The translations under genes and the position numbers were made by a program. From Pseudoselenomonas ruminantium (GTDB lineage Bacteria > Bacillota > Negativicutes > Selenomonadales > Selenomonadaceae): DNA of 64,000 nt. This document shows positions 8,572 to 17,004 of the stretch, piece after piece; positions within the stretch are counted from its first letter, which is position 1; every line of letters begins with the position of its first letter. The stretch spans positions 30,100 to 94,099 of the forward strand of contig CACZIV010000005.1 in the NCBI GenBank assembly GCA_902781305.1, given 5' to 3'. Under the pieces are notes generated by a model. That model was given only the letters and a program-made list of their open reading frames with translations, did not search any database and had not been told where the DNA came from.

Positions 8572-9576
8572 ATGGGAATCTTTGATTTTGGCAGAAAAAA
8601 GGAGCCGTTTTATAACCAAAGGTCAGCAGAAAAAAAGACGCAGGCGTCGGATAATGCACCATCAAGACCAGTAAAAGCTGCAAGTATGCCGAATACGACG
8701 GCGGCTGTGGATAAGCAGATTGCTTATGGCATTGACTATCTCGATGAGCGCATGAACGAGCTTACCCAGGCGGAAGCCGGTATTGCTGAATATGTCCGCA
8801 AAATGCAGAAAACCTATGCCGGAATCGGTCAGGTCAACGAGGACTTTACCTATCTGAATGAACATTTTAATAATCTGGAGGAATATGCCCAAAATATTTC
8901 CACAATCATGGATAATTCCCGAACGGTGGTCAGCGGCGCGGGCAATGATATCGGTGCATTGTCGGAAAAGATGCAGGAGATAGAAGGGAAGCTCGACGAA
9001 ATCAATGCGGTCTTTCAGGAAGTGGAAGGAAAGTTTGCCAACATCAAGAAGATGTCGGAAGGGATCGAGGGCATTGCGACCCGCACCAACCTGCTCTCAT
9101 TGAATGCCTCTATTGAAGCCGCGCGGGCAGGTGAGGCAGGCCGTGGCTTCAGCATTGTGGCTGAAAATATCCGCGAACTGGCCGCTTCGACCAAAGAATT
9201 GGTCGAGGGGATTGATACGAATATCAATGCCTTGTATCAATCCATTGGTGAAATGAGTCAGGCTATTGAGCAGACCCGGCAGAAAACATTGGAAAATGCC
9301 ACCTTTGTGGGCAAAGTGCAGGAGAGTTTTGCCGATGTGACCAAGAGTACAGAAAGTGTAGGCGATTACAGTCATCGGATTGTGGATGGCATCCATAAGA
9401 CCAGTAATATGATGGGCGAAGTAGCTGAAGGCGCAGGCTCCGTAGGTGGTTTGGTCACCACGATGCGCCAGAACATTTATGGCTTAAAAGAGCTGATGAG
9501 TGAGAAGAATGTGATTGCCTGCAGCATGATTGATTTCCTGCGTCAGGTTAAATGGCTGATGGCGAAAAAGCGGTAA
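8572..9576 (+). CDS. Cytoplasmic methyl-accepting chemotaxis-type transducer
   Basis: 334-residue protein without membrane segments or a recognisable input domain. After a variable N-terminus, residues about 40-330 are a long coiled coil with the conserved hairpin tip ([22 protein letters not shown] followed by GRGFSIVAENIRELA), the CheA/CheW contact region. A GTG at 8563 is possible, but AAGGGG lies about 8 bases before the ATG at 8572, which is preferred. It almost abuts the FIST gene, which may supply sensing in trans. The hairpin tip differs slightly from the usual [20 protein letters not shown]. Ends at a strong bidirectional terminator. Confidence 0.9.
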   Translation: MGIFDFGRKKEPFYNQRSAEKKTQASDNAPSRPVKAASMPNTTAAVDKQIAYGIDYLDERMNELTQAEAGIAEYVRKMQKTYAGIGQVNEDFTYLNEHFNNLEEYAQNISTIMDNSRTVVSGAGNDIGALSEKMQEIEGKLDEINAVFQEVEGKFANIKKMSEGIEGIATRTNLLSLNASIEAARAGEAGRGFSIVAENIRELAASTKELVEGIDTNINALYQSIGEMSQAIEQTRQKTLENATFVGKVQESFADVTKSTESVGDYSHRIVDGIHKTSNMMGEVAEGAGSVGGLVTTMRQNIYGLKELMSEKNVIACSMIDFLRQVKWLMAKKR

Positions 9577-9583
9577 CGGATAA

Positions 9584-9634
9584 AAAATAGGCTGCTGTAA
9601 TGTGAAAACCACGCATTACAGTAGCCTATTTTAA
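9584..9634. terminator. Bidirectional terminator between the transducer gene and modB
   Basis: A 19-bp near-perfect inverted repeat (AAAATAGGCTGCTGTAATG at 9584-9602; complement at 9614-9632) with A-rich left and T-rich right flanks sits between two converging genes and can serve both. Confidence 0.85.
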
Positions 9635-9661
9635 TGTATATCCGGCTAAGTCGAGTTACCT

Positions 9662-10327
9662 TTAAAATGCTTTCCGAGTTTGCCGGTTCAGCCAGTGATT
9701 TAGCGAAAGGATGAACAACAGAGAAAACAGGATGATACCGGCCGCCCACTTCTCGGCGAGGGCATAGTCATTGGCTTGAACAGCGGCGTATATAGCGGTG
9801 GACATGGTCTGGGTGTGTCCGGGAATGTTGCCGGCAAACATGATGGTAGCGCCAAATTCACCTATCGTCCGGGCAAAGGACAGAACCAGTCCGGCCAGAA
9901 TCCCTTGCCGGGTATTTGGCAGGAGAATGTGCCAGAAAATGCGCCATTCCGATACCCCAAGCGTACGGGCGGCATAGATGATATTCGGGTCCAATTGTTC
10001 AAAAGCACCGCGGGTGGTGCGGTACATAAGCGGGAGGGAAACAACAATTGCCGCAATAACAGCAGCGGGCCAGGTAAAAACCAGATGAATATCCCATTGC
10101 AGCAGCGCTTGGCCGATAAAACTGCGTTTGCCAAATAGCAACAGCAGAAAAAAGCCGACTACTGTGGGCGGCAAGATCAGGGGGAGCGTGATAATGGCAT
10201 CCATGAGGCCCTGGCCTTTGTGCATACGCATAACCCCATAGGCCAGAAAAATGCCGATAAAAAAGGTGATGGTTGTGGCGGTGACTGCTGTTTCCAGCGT
10301 GATGATTAGGGGATTCCAGTCAAGCAT
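9662..10327 (-). CDS. modB: Molybdate ABC transporter permease
   Basis: 221-residue inner-membrane subunit of the molybdate importer. It has about five or six hydrophobic segments and the ABC-permease EAA loop (ARTLGVSEWRIFWHILLPNTRQGILAG), plus the ModB-typical TLPLILPPTVVGFFLL and RTIGEFGATIMFAGNIPG motifs. The ATG at 10327 lies 12 bases after the modC stop. Last gene of the minus-strand unit carrier-modA-modC-modB. Confidence 0.95.
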   Translation of the reverse strand: MLDWNPLIITLETAVTATTITFFIGIFLAYGVMRMHKGQGLMDAIITLPLILPPTVVGFFLLLLFGKRSFIGQALLQWDIHLVFTWPAAVIAAIVVSLPLMYRTTRGAFEQLDPNIIYAARTLGVSEWRIFWHILLPNTRQGILAGLVLSFARTIGEFGATIMFAGNIPGHTQTMSTAIYAAVQANDYALAEKWAAGIILFSLLFILSLNHWLNRQTRKAF

Positions 10328-10339
10328 CTTTGTACCTCG

Positions 10340-11386
10340 TTAACTATTCATCATCATAATCTGCTCAGGTGGCAGATAGAGATAAAGTGTCGTTTTTTTC
10401 AACTGCTGCCATTGCTGTTTGTCCAGTTCCCAACGCAGCGGCTTTACCGCTTTTCCTTGAGGGCGGACCATGACGATATAGGAAAATGTATCTTCAATCA
10501 CGCGCACAACCTCCATGGGAAAAACATTTTCCCCGGCAGTTTTTTCCTGTGCGGTCAGGAAATGTGCCCGGATAGCGGTGTATTTTATTTGGGATGAAGG
10601 TTCGGCAACTGTTTTCAAGGGCAAATCCCAATCCAGGGCGTAGATATGCCGGTCATCTATGCGTTGGGCGCGGGAAATATTTTTACAGCCGGTCAGTAGT
10701 GTGGCCGCAAGTGTTTGTGGATTATGGAAAAGGTCTTTGGTGTTTTGCGGAGTTTCCATTTTGCCTTGGTTGATGACAGCAGCCTTATCCGCCAGGCGAT
10801 AAACTTCGCCACGGTCATGAGAGACGAGGATTGCGGTTCTGCCGTAGGCTGGCAGTATATCCATGAGCTCGGTTTCCATCTGTCCTTTCAGATAACTGTC
10901 CAAAGCAGAAAACGGTTCATCCAATAGCAGGATTTTGGCCGGGGTGGCCAAAATGCGGGCCAGGGCTGCCCGTTGCTGCTGACCGCCAGAGAGCGCTGCA
11001 GGATAGGTGTCTGCAAGGTCTGTCAGTTGAAAGGTATTTAGGAGTTTCTGTATCGTTTTATCGTTGTGGGCGGTATTGGGGGGCATGACAAAACGAATGT
11101 TTTCTGCAATGGTCATATTCGGAAAGAGTGCGTAATGTTGAAACAGATAGCCAATTTGCCGTTTTTGTGGCGGTAGGTTAATCTGTTGTTCGCTGTCGAA
11201 CAGGACTTTTCCATCCAGTACGATGTGGCCCTTGTCAGGCCTTTCAATGCCGGCAATGCATTTGAGTGTCATGCTCTTGCCACAGCCGGACGCGCCTAAT
11301 AGGGCAAAGACTTCATCTTTTAAGGTAAAGTCAGCCTTTAAGGTGAAAGCCGGCAGTTTTTTTTCCAGGGATACGATAAGTTCCAT
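10340..11386 (-). CDS. modC: Molybdate ABC transporter ATPase
   Basis: Energises molybdate import. The 348-residue product has Walker A (GASGCGKSMTLKCIAG), the ABC signature (LSGGQQQRAALARIL), Walker B (ILLLDEPFSALD) and the switch His in VSHDRGE. Residues after about 280 form a small C-terminal domain in the TOBE position. The ATG at 11386 is preferred over an in-frame TTG six codons upstream, because GTGAGGAA lies just before it. Located 8 bases after modA, same direction. Confidence 0.93.
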   Translation of the reverse strand: MELIVSLEKKLPAFTLKADFTLKDEVFALLGASGCGKSMTLKCIAGIERPDKGHIVLDGKVLFDSEQQINLPPQKRQIGYLFQHYALFPNMTIAENIRFVMPPNTAHNDKTIQKLLNTFQLTDLADTYPAALSGGQQQRAALARILATPAKILLLDEPFSALDSYLKGQMETELMDILPAYGRTAILVSHDRGEVYRLADKAAVINQGKMETPQNTKDLFHNPQTLAATLLTGCKNISRAQRIDDRHIYALDWDLPLKTVAEPSSQIKYTAIRAHFLTAQEKTAGENVFPMEVVRVIEDTFSYIVMVRPQGKAVKPLRWELDKQQWQQLKKTTLYLYLPPEQIMMMNS

Positions 11387-11394
11387 ACATTTCC

Positions 11395-12189
11395 TCACTT
11401 GCAAATAAAACCATATTTGGTGAAGATGGCGCGGGCTTTTTCCGAAGCGGCGAAAGCAAGAAAGGCGGTGGCTTCTTCGGGATGTTTGGTGTCACGAAGA
11501 ACGGCAGCCGGATAGATAATAGGCTGATGTGTTCCGGCAGGAGCTGCAGCCACGACTTTTACCTGCGGAGTGCTGGCCGCATCGGTGGCGTAGACGATGC
11601 CGCAGTCAGCCTCGTCGGTTGCTACCCAGGCCAGTACCTGACGAACATCGTAACCATAGACGGCTTTTGCTGTTAGGTCATCGGAAATTCCCAGATTGGT
11701 TAGTACTTCCTCGGTGTACTGGCCGACAGGTACGCTGCTTGGGTCACCAATGGCGATGTGCTTGAGTTCAGGACGGCTGAGGTCTGCAAAGGCGTTCAGT
11801 TCAAGCCTGCTGTCCTGCGGTACAATCAGCACGAGTGAATTTTCTAGTAAATCCTTGCGCGTGCCTGCCAGCAGATTGCCAGATTTTTCCAATGCGTTCA
11901 TTTGCTTAGCGGCGGCAGAGAAAAATAAATCGGTTTGCCCGCCGTTCTCAATGGCCTGTTGGAGCGCACCGCTGCTGCCGAAGTTGAACGTAATGGTTAC
12001 CTCGGGATGTTCTTGCGCATAAACCGCTGCCAGTTCCTGCATAACATCGGTAAGACTGGCTGCTGCAGCTATATGGAGCTCAATTGGGGACTGTTTTTCC
12101 GGTGTGGTAGTTGTAGCTAACTGTTGCTGGCAGCCGACAGAAGCAGTTAGAATCAGAATGGTTAAAAGCAGAACAAAAAATTTTTTCAA
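11395..12189 (-). CDS. modA: Molybdate-binding lipoprotein
   Basis: 264-residue extracytoplasmic solute-binding protein. A signal peptide ends in a lipobox (TASVGC, Cys20), so the mature protein is probably a lipoprotein. The mature part begins with the ModA hallmark IAAAASLTDVMQELA and has FNFGSSGALQQAIENGGQTDLFFSA and CGIVYATDA, segments that line the oxyanion site in ModA. The start is a TTG (12187-12189) with AAGGAAA upstream; the nearby ATG in another frame stops at once. First component gene of the transporter, 33 bases after the carrier gene. Confidence 0.93.
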   Translation of the reverse strand: MKKFFVLLLTILILTASVGCQQQLATTTTPEKQSPIELHIAAAASLTDVMQELAAVYAQEHPEVTITFNFGSSGALQQAIENGGQTDLFFSAAAKQMNALEKSGNLLAGTRKDLLENSLVLIVPQDSRLELNAFADLSRPELKHIAIGDPSSVPVGQYTEEVLTNLGISDDLTAKAVYGYDVRQVLAWVATDEADCGIVYATDAASTPQVKVVAAAPAGTHQPIIYPAAVLRDTKHPEEATAFLAFAASEKARAIFTKYGFICK

Positions 12190-12222
12190 GACATTTCCTT
12201 CGTTTCGTTGATAGATTGTAAT

Positions 12223-13371
12223 TTATAACGACAGATAAAGCTGTTGGGAAATAAGAGAGCCATATTTCATATAGAAATGATAGTAAAGCAGGAGCAGTGC
12301 GAGTACAGCAAGGTTGCTGCCGGTAAAGGTCAGTAGATAGTAGCCGGGCTTGCTGAAACGGGTCTGCAGGTACGCCTTAAAGGAAATCACGCTGGCCATG
12401 GAGGCGATGATGGTACCCAGCCCGCCAATATTTACGCCCAGGAGCAACGGAGCGTAGTTTTCGGTGTAACTGGCCAGCAAGACCGTGGCCGGTACGTTGC
12501 TCAAGACCTGGCTTAGGAGCAGGGATACCCAGAATTCATGACCGTTTAGCATTCTGGCGGGCCAGCTTTGGAATAGTTCAATATGGCTCAGATTGCCTAC
12601 GCCGATAAATAACAGGGCAAAGAGCAGGAGCAGTTTATAGTCCGCTTCTTTGTACAAGCGGTAATTGAGCAGAGCCAGAGCGGGCAGCACGAAACCTGCC
12701 AGCATGGGAAAACTCAGCAGATGTACGACATGGAGCAGGCAGAGCGTGAACAGGAACAGCAGGGGAAGGATGTTCTTCCAGGGAAGCGCCGTATCCGACT
12801 GAGCAGGCAGGGAGACCTCGCAATCATTGAGCGTGTAAGTAGCGAGATAAATCGCCAGACCGCTGATGAGGACAATCGGGGCGGTAATGGAGAGAAACGC
12901 GAGCGGTTCAAGGTGGTAGTGGGAATAGATAAAGAGATTCTGCGGATTGCCAATGGGCGTGAGCATACTGCCCAGGTTCGCCGCAATGGTCTGCCAGCAG
13001 ACCGTTGGCACCATAAGCCGTATGCGCCGCGCCTCGGTAAAGACCATAATGGCCAGCGGCACAAAGATAATCAGTGCCACATCATTGGTGATGAACATGG
13101 AACTGAAATAGCAGCTGAAGATAAAGAACCGGCCTAGCGACCGCCCCGAGGCGCTGCCTTGAAACAAATGCTGAAAGATAGCTGCAAAAAAGCCGCTGAA
13201 CCGCAGCCCGGCTACAATACACATCAAAAAGAGTAATAGCCCCAAAAGCGGCAGATTAATGCGCTGTAGGATATCGCTGGGGGCAGGCGGGGCAATGATA
13301 CTCGTAATCACGGCAAAAACAAGTGCCACAGCCAAATCCGGATTTTGGCGCAGCTTTTGGTATATCAGCAT
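12223..13371 (-). CDS. SLC13/ArsB/CitM-type membrane carrier
   Basis: About 382 residues with ten or more hydrophobic segments. The MFITNDVALIIFVPLAIM and SMLTPIGNPQNLFIYS motifs mark the ion-transporter superfamily that includes ArsB, NhaD and DASS carriers; LSNVPATVLLASYTENY is the matching second-half motif. Likely an anion or sodium-coupled transporter; substrate not readable. ATG 13371 has AAGGAG about 7 bases ahead, so the 21-residue upstream extension is rejected. It lies 33 bases from modA in the same direction and is probably co-transcribed with modACB, which hints at oxyanion handling (inference). Confidence 0.82.
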   Translation of the reverse strand: MLIYQKLRQNPDLAVALVFAVITSIIAPPAPSDILQRINLPLLGLLLFLMCIVAGLRFSGFFAAIFQHLFQGSASGRSLGRFFIFSCYFSSMFITNDVALIIFVPLAIMVFTEARRIRLMVPTVCWQTIAANLGSMLTPIGNPQNLFIYSHYHLEPLAFLSITAPIVLISGLAIYLATYTLNDCEVSLPAQSDTALPWKNILPLLFLFTLCLLHVVHLLSFPMLAGFVLPALALLNYRLYKEADYKLLLLFALLFIGVGNLSHIELFQSWPARMLNGHEFWVSLLLSQVLSNVPATVLLASYTENYAPLLLGVNIGGLGTIIASMASVISFKAYLQTRFSKPGYYLLTFTGSNLAVLALLLLYYHFYMKYGSLISQQLYLSL

Positions 13372-13406
13372 GGAAAGGCTCCTTTCAATCCAACAATCAA
13401 GAACAA

Positions 13407-13415
13407 AGTATAGCA
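13407..13415 (-). promoter_or_regulatory. Extended -10 element of the carrier-modACB unit
   Basis: On the minus strand the sequence reads TGCTATACT, an extended -10 element, 36 bases upstream of the carrier start. No good -35 is visible at 16-18 bases. Confidence 0.5.
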
Positions 13416-13492
13416 TAATTTGTTGCGTATTCACAGGGGGAATGTTAGAATTTAGATAGTGTAAATGATTTATGAATGGTGGTTAAAAATAC

Positions 13493-15919
13493 ATGCTGAC
13501 AGCCAGCGTCTTTGTCAATATTCCCGTAAAAAGCATAGCCAAAGCCTATACCTACAGCGTGCCAGCCGAGCTTTCCTATTTGGAAACAGGCTGGCGTGTT
13601 TTTGTGCCCTTCGGCGGGCGTAAAGTGGAAGGCTTTATCTTGTCCGTGGCCGAGCAAACTGCCGCAGAACTTGGTGATATGCAGGGCAAGCTAAAGCCTA
13701 TCGAAGCTGCGGTGGACGAAGAAGCCTGGTTTACGCCGCCGGTTTTACGGGCAGCGAAATGGCTGGCGGATTTTTACCTGTGCTCACTGGCTGAGATGAT
13801 GCGGCTCTTTATGCCCGGTAAAAGCGGCCTGAAAATCACGGTGCTCTATGAAAGCGACCCCATGCAGCAGGAACATATCCTCCTGCATATGCCCGCTTAT
13901 CGGCAGGTGTATGAGGCTTTGACAGCAGAACCGGCAAGCCGTCTGGCTTTAGGGAAAAAAATGCCGGAGTTAAAGGCGGAATTGCCAGCCATGCTGGACA
14001 AGATGGTACAGTATGGCATTATCCGCAGGGAGTATGCGGCGGACAAGCGGGAAAAAGCCCGCTATGAGCAGGACGCCGTTTTGCAGGTGGAAGTTAACGA
14101 AGAACTGCTTAACGACTACAAGCGGAAAAAAGCACAGGCGCATGCACTAGAGGTCCTCGTAGCAGCGGGCGGGAAAATGGCGGTCAAGGAGCTCAAAGCC
14201 CAAAAGGTATCGGCGCAGGTCTTAAAGGCGTTGGCGGCAGATGGCCTTATTCGCATGGAAAACCGTCGGATTATGCGGGACAGCTATAGTGATGCAGAAG
14301 CAGTGCGCGCAGAGGTGGAACTGACTACTGACCAAAAGGCGGCTATAGCGGCGATGGAACCGGCTGTAAACAAGCGGGTGTATCAGGGCTTTTTGCTGAA
14401 AGGCGTCACCGGCAGCGGCAAGACGCAGGTTTATATCGAAATGGCCGGGAAAGTCCGGCAGGCAGGGCGGCAGGTTATCGTGCTGGTGCCGGAAATCGCC
14501 TTGACCGGTCAGGTGGTTATGGCCTTTAAGGCGTATTTTGCGCATGATATTGTCGTCATGCACAGCCGCTTGTCTTTGGCGGAACGCAATGACGCCGTGC
14601 TTCGGGTGCGGCGGGGGCAGGCGGGCATTATTATCGGTGCGCGCTCGGCGCTTTTTACGCCGGCTAGTGATGTGGGACTCATCATTATGGACGAGGAGCA
14701 GGATATGTCCTATAAGCAGGATGAATCGCCCCGCTATCATGCCAAGGTTGTGGCCGAGGAACTGGCGAAAATCCATCAGGCGGTGCTGCTGCTGGGGAGT
14801 GCGACCCCTTCACTCGAAAGTTATTACCGGGCAAAGGCCGGGGAGCTGACCTTGCTCAATATGCCCAAACGCATTGGCAATCTGCCCCTGCCTACTGTGC
14901 AGTGCATAGATATGCGGCGGGAACTCAGGATGGGCAACCGCCATATCATGTCAGCGGCGTTGCGGCAGTTGATTGAAATGACCATGGCCCAAAAACAGCA
15001 GATTATCATCATGCTGAACCGGCGGGGCTTTTCCACCTTTGTGATGTGCCGTTCCTGCGGGGAGGTCATCAAGTGCAAGCTCTGCGGCCTGCCACTGGTC
15101 TATCATAAGAACGGCAAGCTGTCCTGTCATCACTGCGATGTGACGGAGCCGGTGCCTGATGTGTGCCCGAAATGCAGCAGCCGCTACATTAAATATTTCG
15201 GTTCCGGTACAGAGAAGTTGGAGCAGGAACTTCACCAACTGGTGCCGTCTGCCCGTGTTATCCGTATGGACAGGGATACGACCAATACGAAATTTGCCCA
15301 TCAGGAAATCCTGCAGAAGTTCCGTGAGAAACAATACGATATCCTCTTGGGCACGCAGATGGTGGCCAAAGGGCATGATATTCCCGATGTGACGGCAGTG
15401 GGCATTATCAGCGCCGATTCCAGTCTGAACCTGCCGGACTTTCGCGCGGCAGAGCGCTGCTTTATGCTCATTACCCAGACCGCAGGCCGGGCAGGACGTC
15501 ATGAACATCAGGGCAGAGTGGTGATTCAGACCTACAATCCGGAGCATTATGCCGTGACCTGCGGTATTGCTCAGGATTATGAGGGCTTTTACGAGCAGGA
15601 AATGAAAATGCGGCAGGGGCTGTTCTATCCGCCATTTAGCCGTCTGGTCAAACTGCTGTTCCAACACGAAGATGAAAACACCGCCAAGGGCAATGCCAAA
15701 AGTCTGGTGACGGCCTTTAATGAGCACTTTAACGGCGTAAAGGGACAGCAGATTATCGGCCCGTCGCCTGCGGTAATTGCCCGTTTCCGCGGTATTTATC
15801 GCTTTGTCGTGCTGATTAAGACCGCTGACTTGCCTGAGGTGCAGGCCTTTTTGCGGGAGCAGAAGCTGCACTTGCGCACGGATGTGGCCATTGATATTGA
15901 CCCGATTACCATGCTGTAA
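13493..15919 (+). CDS. priA: Primosomal protein N' (replication restart helicase)
   Basis: 808-residue superfamily 2 DNA helicase that reloads the replisome at collapsed forks. It has a 3'-DNA-binding N-terminus (SIAKAYTYSVPAEL, VFVPFGGRKVEG), Walker A (GVTGSGKTQVYIEM, near residue 305), the family motif GARSALFTP, a DEEQ box followed by SYKQDESPRYHAKVVA, and eight zinc-binding cysteines between about 15050 and 15180 (CRSCGE, CKLCG, CHHCD, CPKCSS). Motif VI is QTAGRAGRHEHQG. Most PriA proteins have DEEH; here the last residue is Gln. The divergent neighbour is the carrier gene. Confidence 0.97.
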   Translation: MLTASVFVNIPVKSIAKAYTYSVPAELSYLETGWRVFVPFGGRKVEGFILSVAEQTAAELGDMQGKLKPIEAAVDEEAWFTPPVLRAAKWLADFYLCSLAEMMRLFMPGKSGLKITVLYESDPMQQEHILLHMPAYRQVYEALTAEPASRLALGKKMPELKAELPAMLDKMVQYGIIRREYAADKREKARYEQDAVLQVEVNEELLNDYKRKKAQAHALEVLVAAGGKMAVKELKAQKVSAQVLKALAADGLIRMENRRIMRDSYSDAEAVRAEVELTTDQKAAIAAMEPAVNKRVYQGFLLKGVTGSGKTQVYIEMAGKVRQAGRQVIVLVPEIALTGQVVMAFKAYFAHDIVVMHSRLSLAERNDAVLRVRRGQAGIIIGARSALFTPASDVGLIIMDEEQDMSYKQDESPRYHAKVVAEELAKIHQAVLLLGSATPSLESYYRAKAGELTLLNMPKRIGNLPLPTVQCIDMRRELRMGNRHIMSAALRQLIEMTMAQKQQIIIMLNRRGFSTFVMCRSCGEVIKCKLCGLPLVYHKNGKLSCHHCDVTEPVPDVCPKCSSRYIKYFGSGTEKLEQELHQLVPSARVIRMDRDTTNTKFAHQEILQKFREKQYDILLGTQMVAKGHDIPDVTAVGIISADSSLNLPDFRAAERCFMLITQTAGRAGRHEHQGRVVIQTYNPEHYAVTCGIAQDYEGFYEQEMKMRQGLFYPPFSRLVKLLFQHEDENTAKGNAKSLVTAFNEHFNGVKGQQIIGPSPAVIARFRGIYRFVVLIKTADLPEVQAFLREQKLHLRTDVAIDIDPITML

Positions 15920-15938
15920 TATGGGGGAGGATACAGGA

Positions 15939-16622
15939 ATGGACATTCAGCAGGAATTATGGAAATTGCAGGATAAGGCTTATCAGGAATTCAGCCGTAA
16001 ACTGATACCCAATATAGCACCAGAAAAGATAATCGGCGTGCGCACGCCGGCCCTGCGGCAGTTGGCTAAAGAAATCTTAGTGGCAGGGAGGGCAGATGTG
16101 TTCCTAAAAGACTTGCCGCATACGTACCACGAGGAAAATCAGCTCCATGCCTTTATCCTTTCGGCAATGAAGGATTATGAACCGTGCATGGCGTACTTGG
16201 AGAGATTCCTGCCCTATGTGGATAACTGGGCGACCTGTGACCAAATGTCGCCGAAGGTGTTTAAGAAGCACAGGCCGGAACTTTTGCTGCAGATTAGAAA
16301 ATGGCTGAACGCTGAAGACACTTACACTGTGCGTTACGCCATCGGTATGCTGATGGTGCATTTCCTCGATGAGGATTTTGACCGTTCCTATTTGGAAATG
16401 GTCGCACAAATCCGCTCGGAGGAATACTATATCAATATGATGATTGCCTGGTACTTTGCAACAGCGCTGGCCAAGCAGTATGCAGAAACACTGCCTTATA
16501 TGGAAAAGCAGTGTTTGGCACCATGGACGCATAATAAGGCGATTCAAAAGGCGATTGAGAGCAGACGGGTCAGTCCGGAGCACAAAGCATATTTGCGGAA
16601 TTTGAAGATGAAAAACTTTTAG
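15939..16622 (+). CDS. AlkD-like DNA alkylation repair protein
   Basis: 227-residue all-helical protein of the HEAT-like DNA alkylation repair family. It has IIGVRTPALRQLAKEI near residue 30, VDNWATCDQMSPKVFKKH in the middle and the C-terminal APWTHNKAIQKAIESRRVS segment. Family members such as AlkD excise cationic alkylpurines, but many homologues are uncharacterised. The Trp-Ala-x-x-Asp stretch (WATCD) that carries the catalytic Asp in AlkD is present. ATG 15939 follows GGGGAGG at good spacing. Lies 19 bases after priA and may be co-transcribed with it. Confidence 0.85.
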   Translation: MDIQQELWKLQDKAYQEFSRKLIPNIAPEKIIGVRTPALRQLAKEILVAGRADVFLKDLPHTYHEENQLHAFILSAMKDYEPCMAYLERFLPYVDNWATCDQMSPKVFKKHRPELLLQIRKWLNAEDTYTVRYAIGMLMVHFLDEDFDRSYLEMVAQIRSEEYYINMMIAWYFATALAKQYAETLPYMEKQCLAPWTHNKAIQKAIESRRVSPEHKAYLRNLKMKNF

Positions 16623-16636
16623 AGCGGCCGTATTTG

Positions 16637-16645
16637 TGCTATACT
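16637..16645 (+). promoter_or_regulatory. Extended -10 element upstream of gatCAB
   Basis: TGCTATACT lies about 50 bases upstream of gatC. A convincing -35 is not visible. Confidence 0.45.
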
Positions 16646-16697
16646 ATTGAAGTATGTTTCCTAGTGATAACAATAAACATCTATGGATGGTGAGAAA

Positions 16698-16988
16698 ATG
16701 AAAGTTACCAAAGAAGATTTGCAAAATGTAGCGGTTCTTTCCCGTTTGGCAATCCCTGCCGACCAGGAGGACAAATACATTGACCAGATGGATAAAATCC
16801 TGACCTATATGGACAATCTGTCCGAGCTGGATACGGAAAATGTTAAGCCGACCACTTACGCCCTGCCCATGCAGAATGTGTTCCGCAAGGACGAAGTGAA
16901 AGCATCCCTTGACCGTGAGGCAGCCCTTGCGAATGCTCCGCTCAAGGAAGACGGCTACTTCAAAGTACCGAAGGTTCTGGAAGACTAA
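16698..16988 (+). CDS. gatC: Asp-tRNA(Asn)/Glu-tRNA(Gln) amidotransferase subunit C
   Basis: 96-residue subunit that stabilises the GatA-GatB complex, which corrects misacylated Glu-tRNA(Gln)/Asp-tRNA(Asn). It shows the family pattern: V-x-x-LSRLAI near the N-terminus, [21 protein letters not shown], and a C-terminal FKVPKVLE. The ATG at 16698 is chosen over one 15 bases upstream because GGTGAG lies just before it, whereas no ribosome site precedes the earlier ATG. First gene of gatCAB. Confidence 0.95.
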   Translation: MKVTKEDLQNVAVLSRLAIPADQEDKYIDQMDKILTYMDNLSELDTENVKPTTYALPMQNVFRKDEVKASLDREAALANAPLKEDGYFKVPKVLED

Positions 16989-17004
16989 GGCAGGAGGATT
17001 GAAC

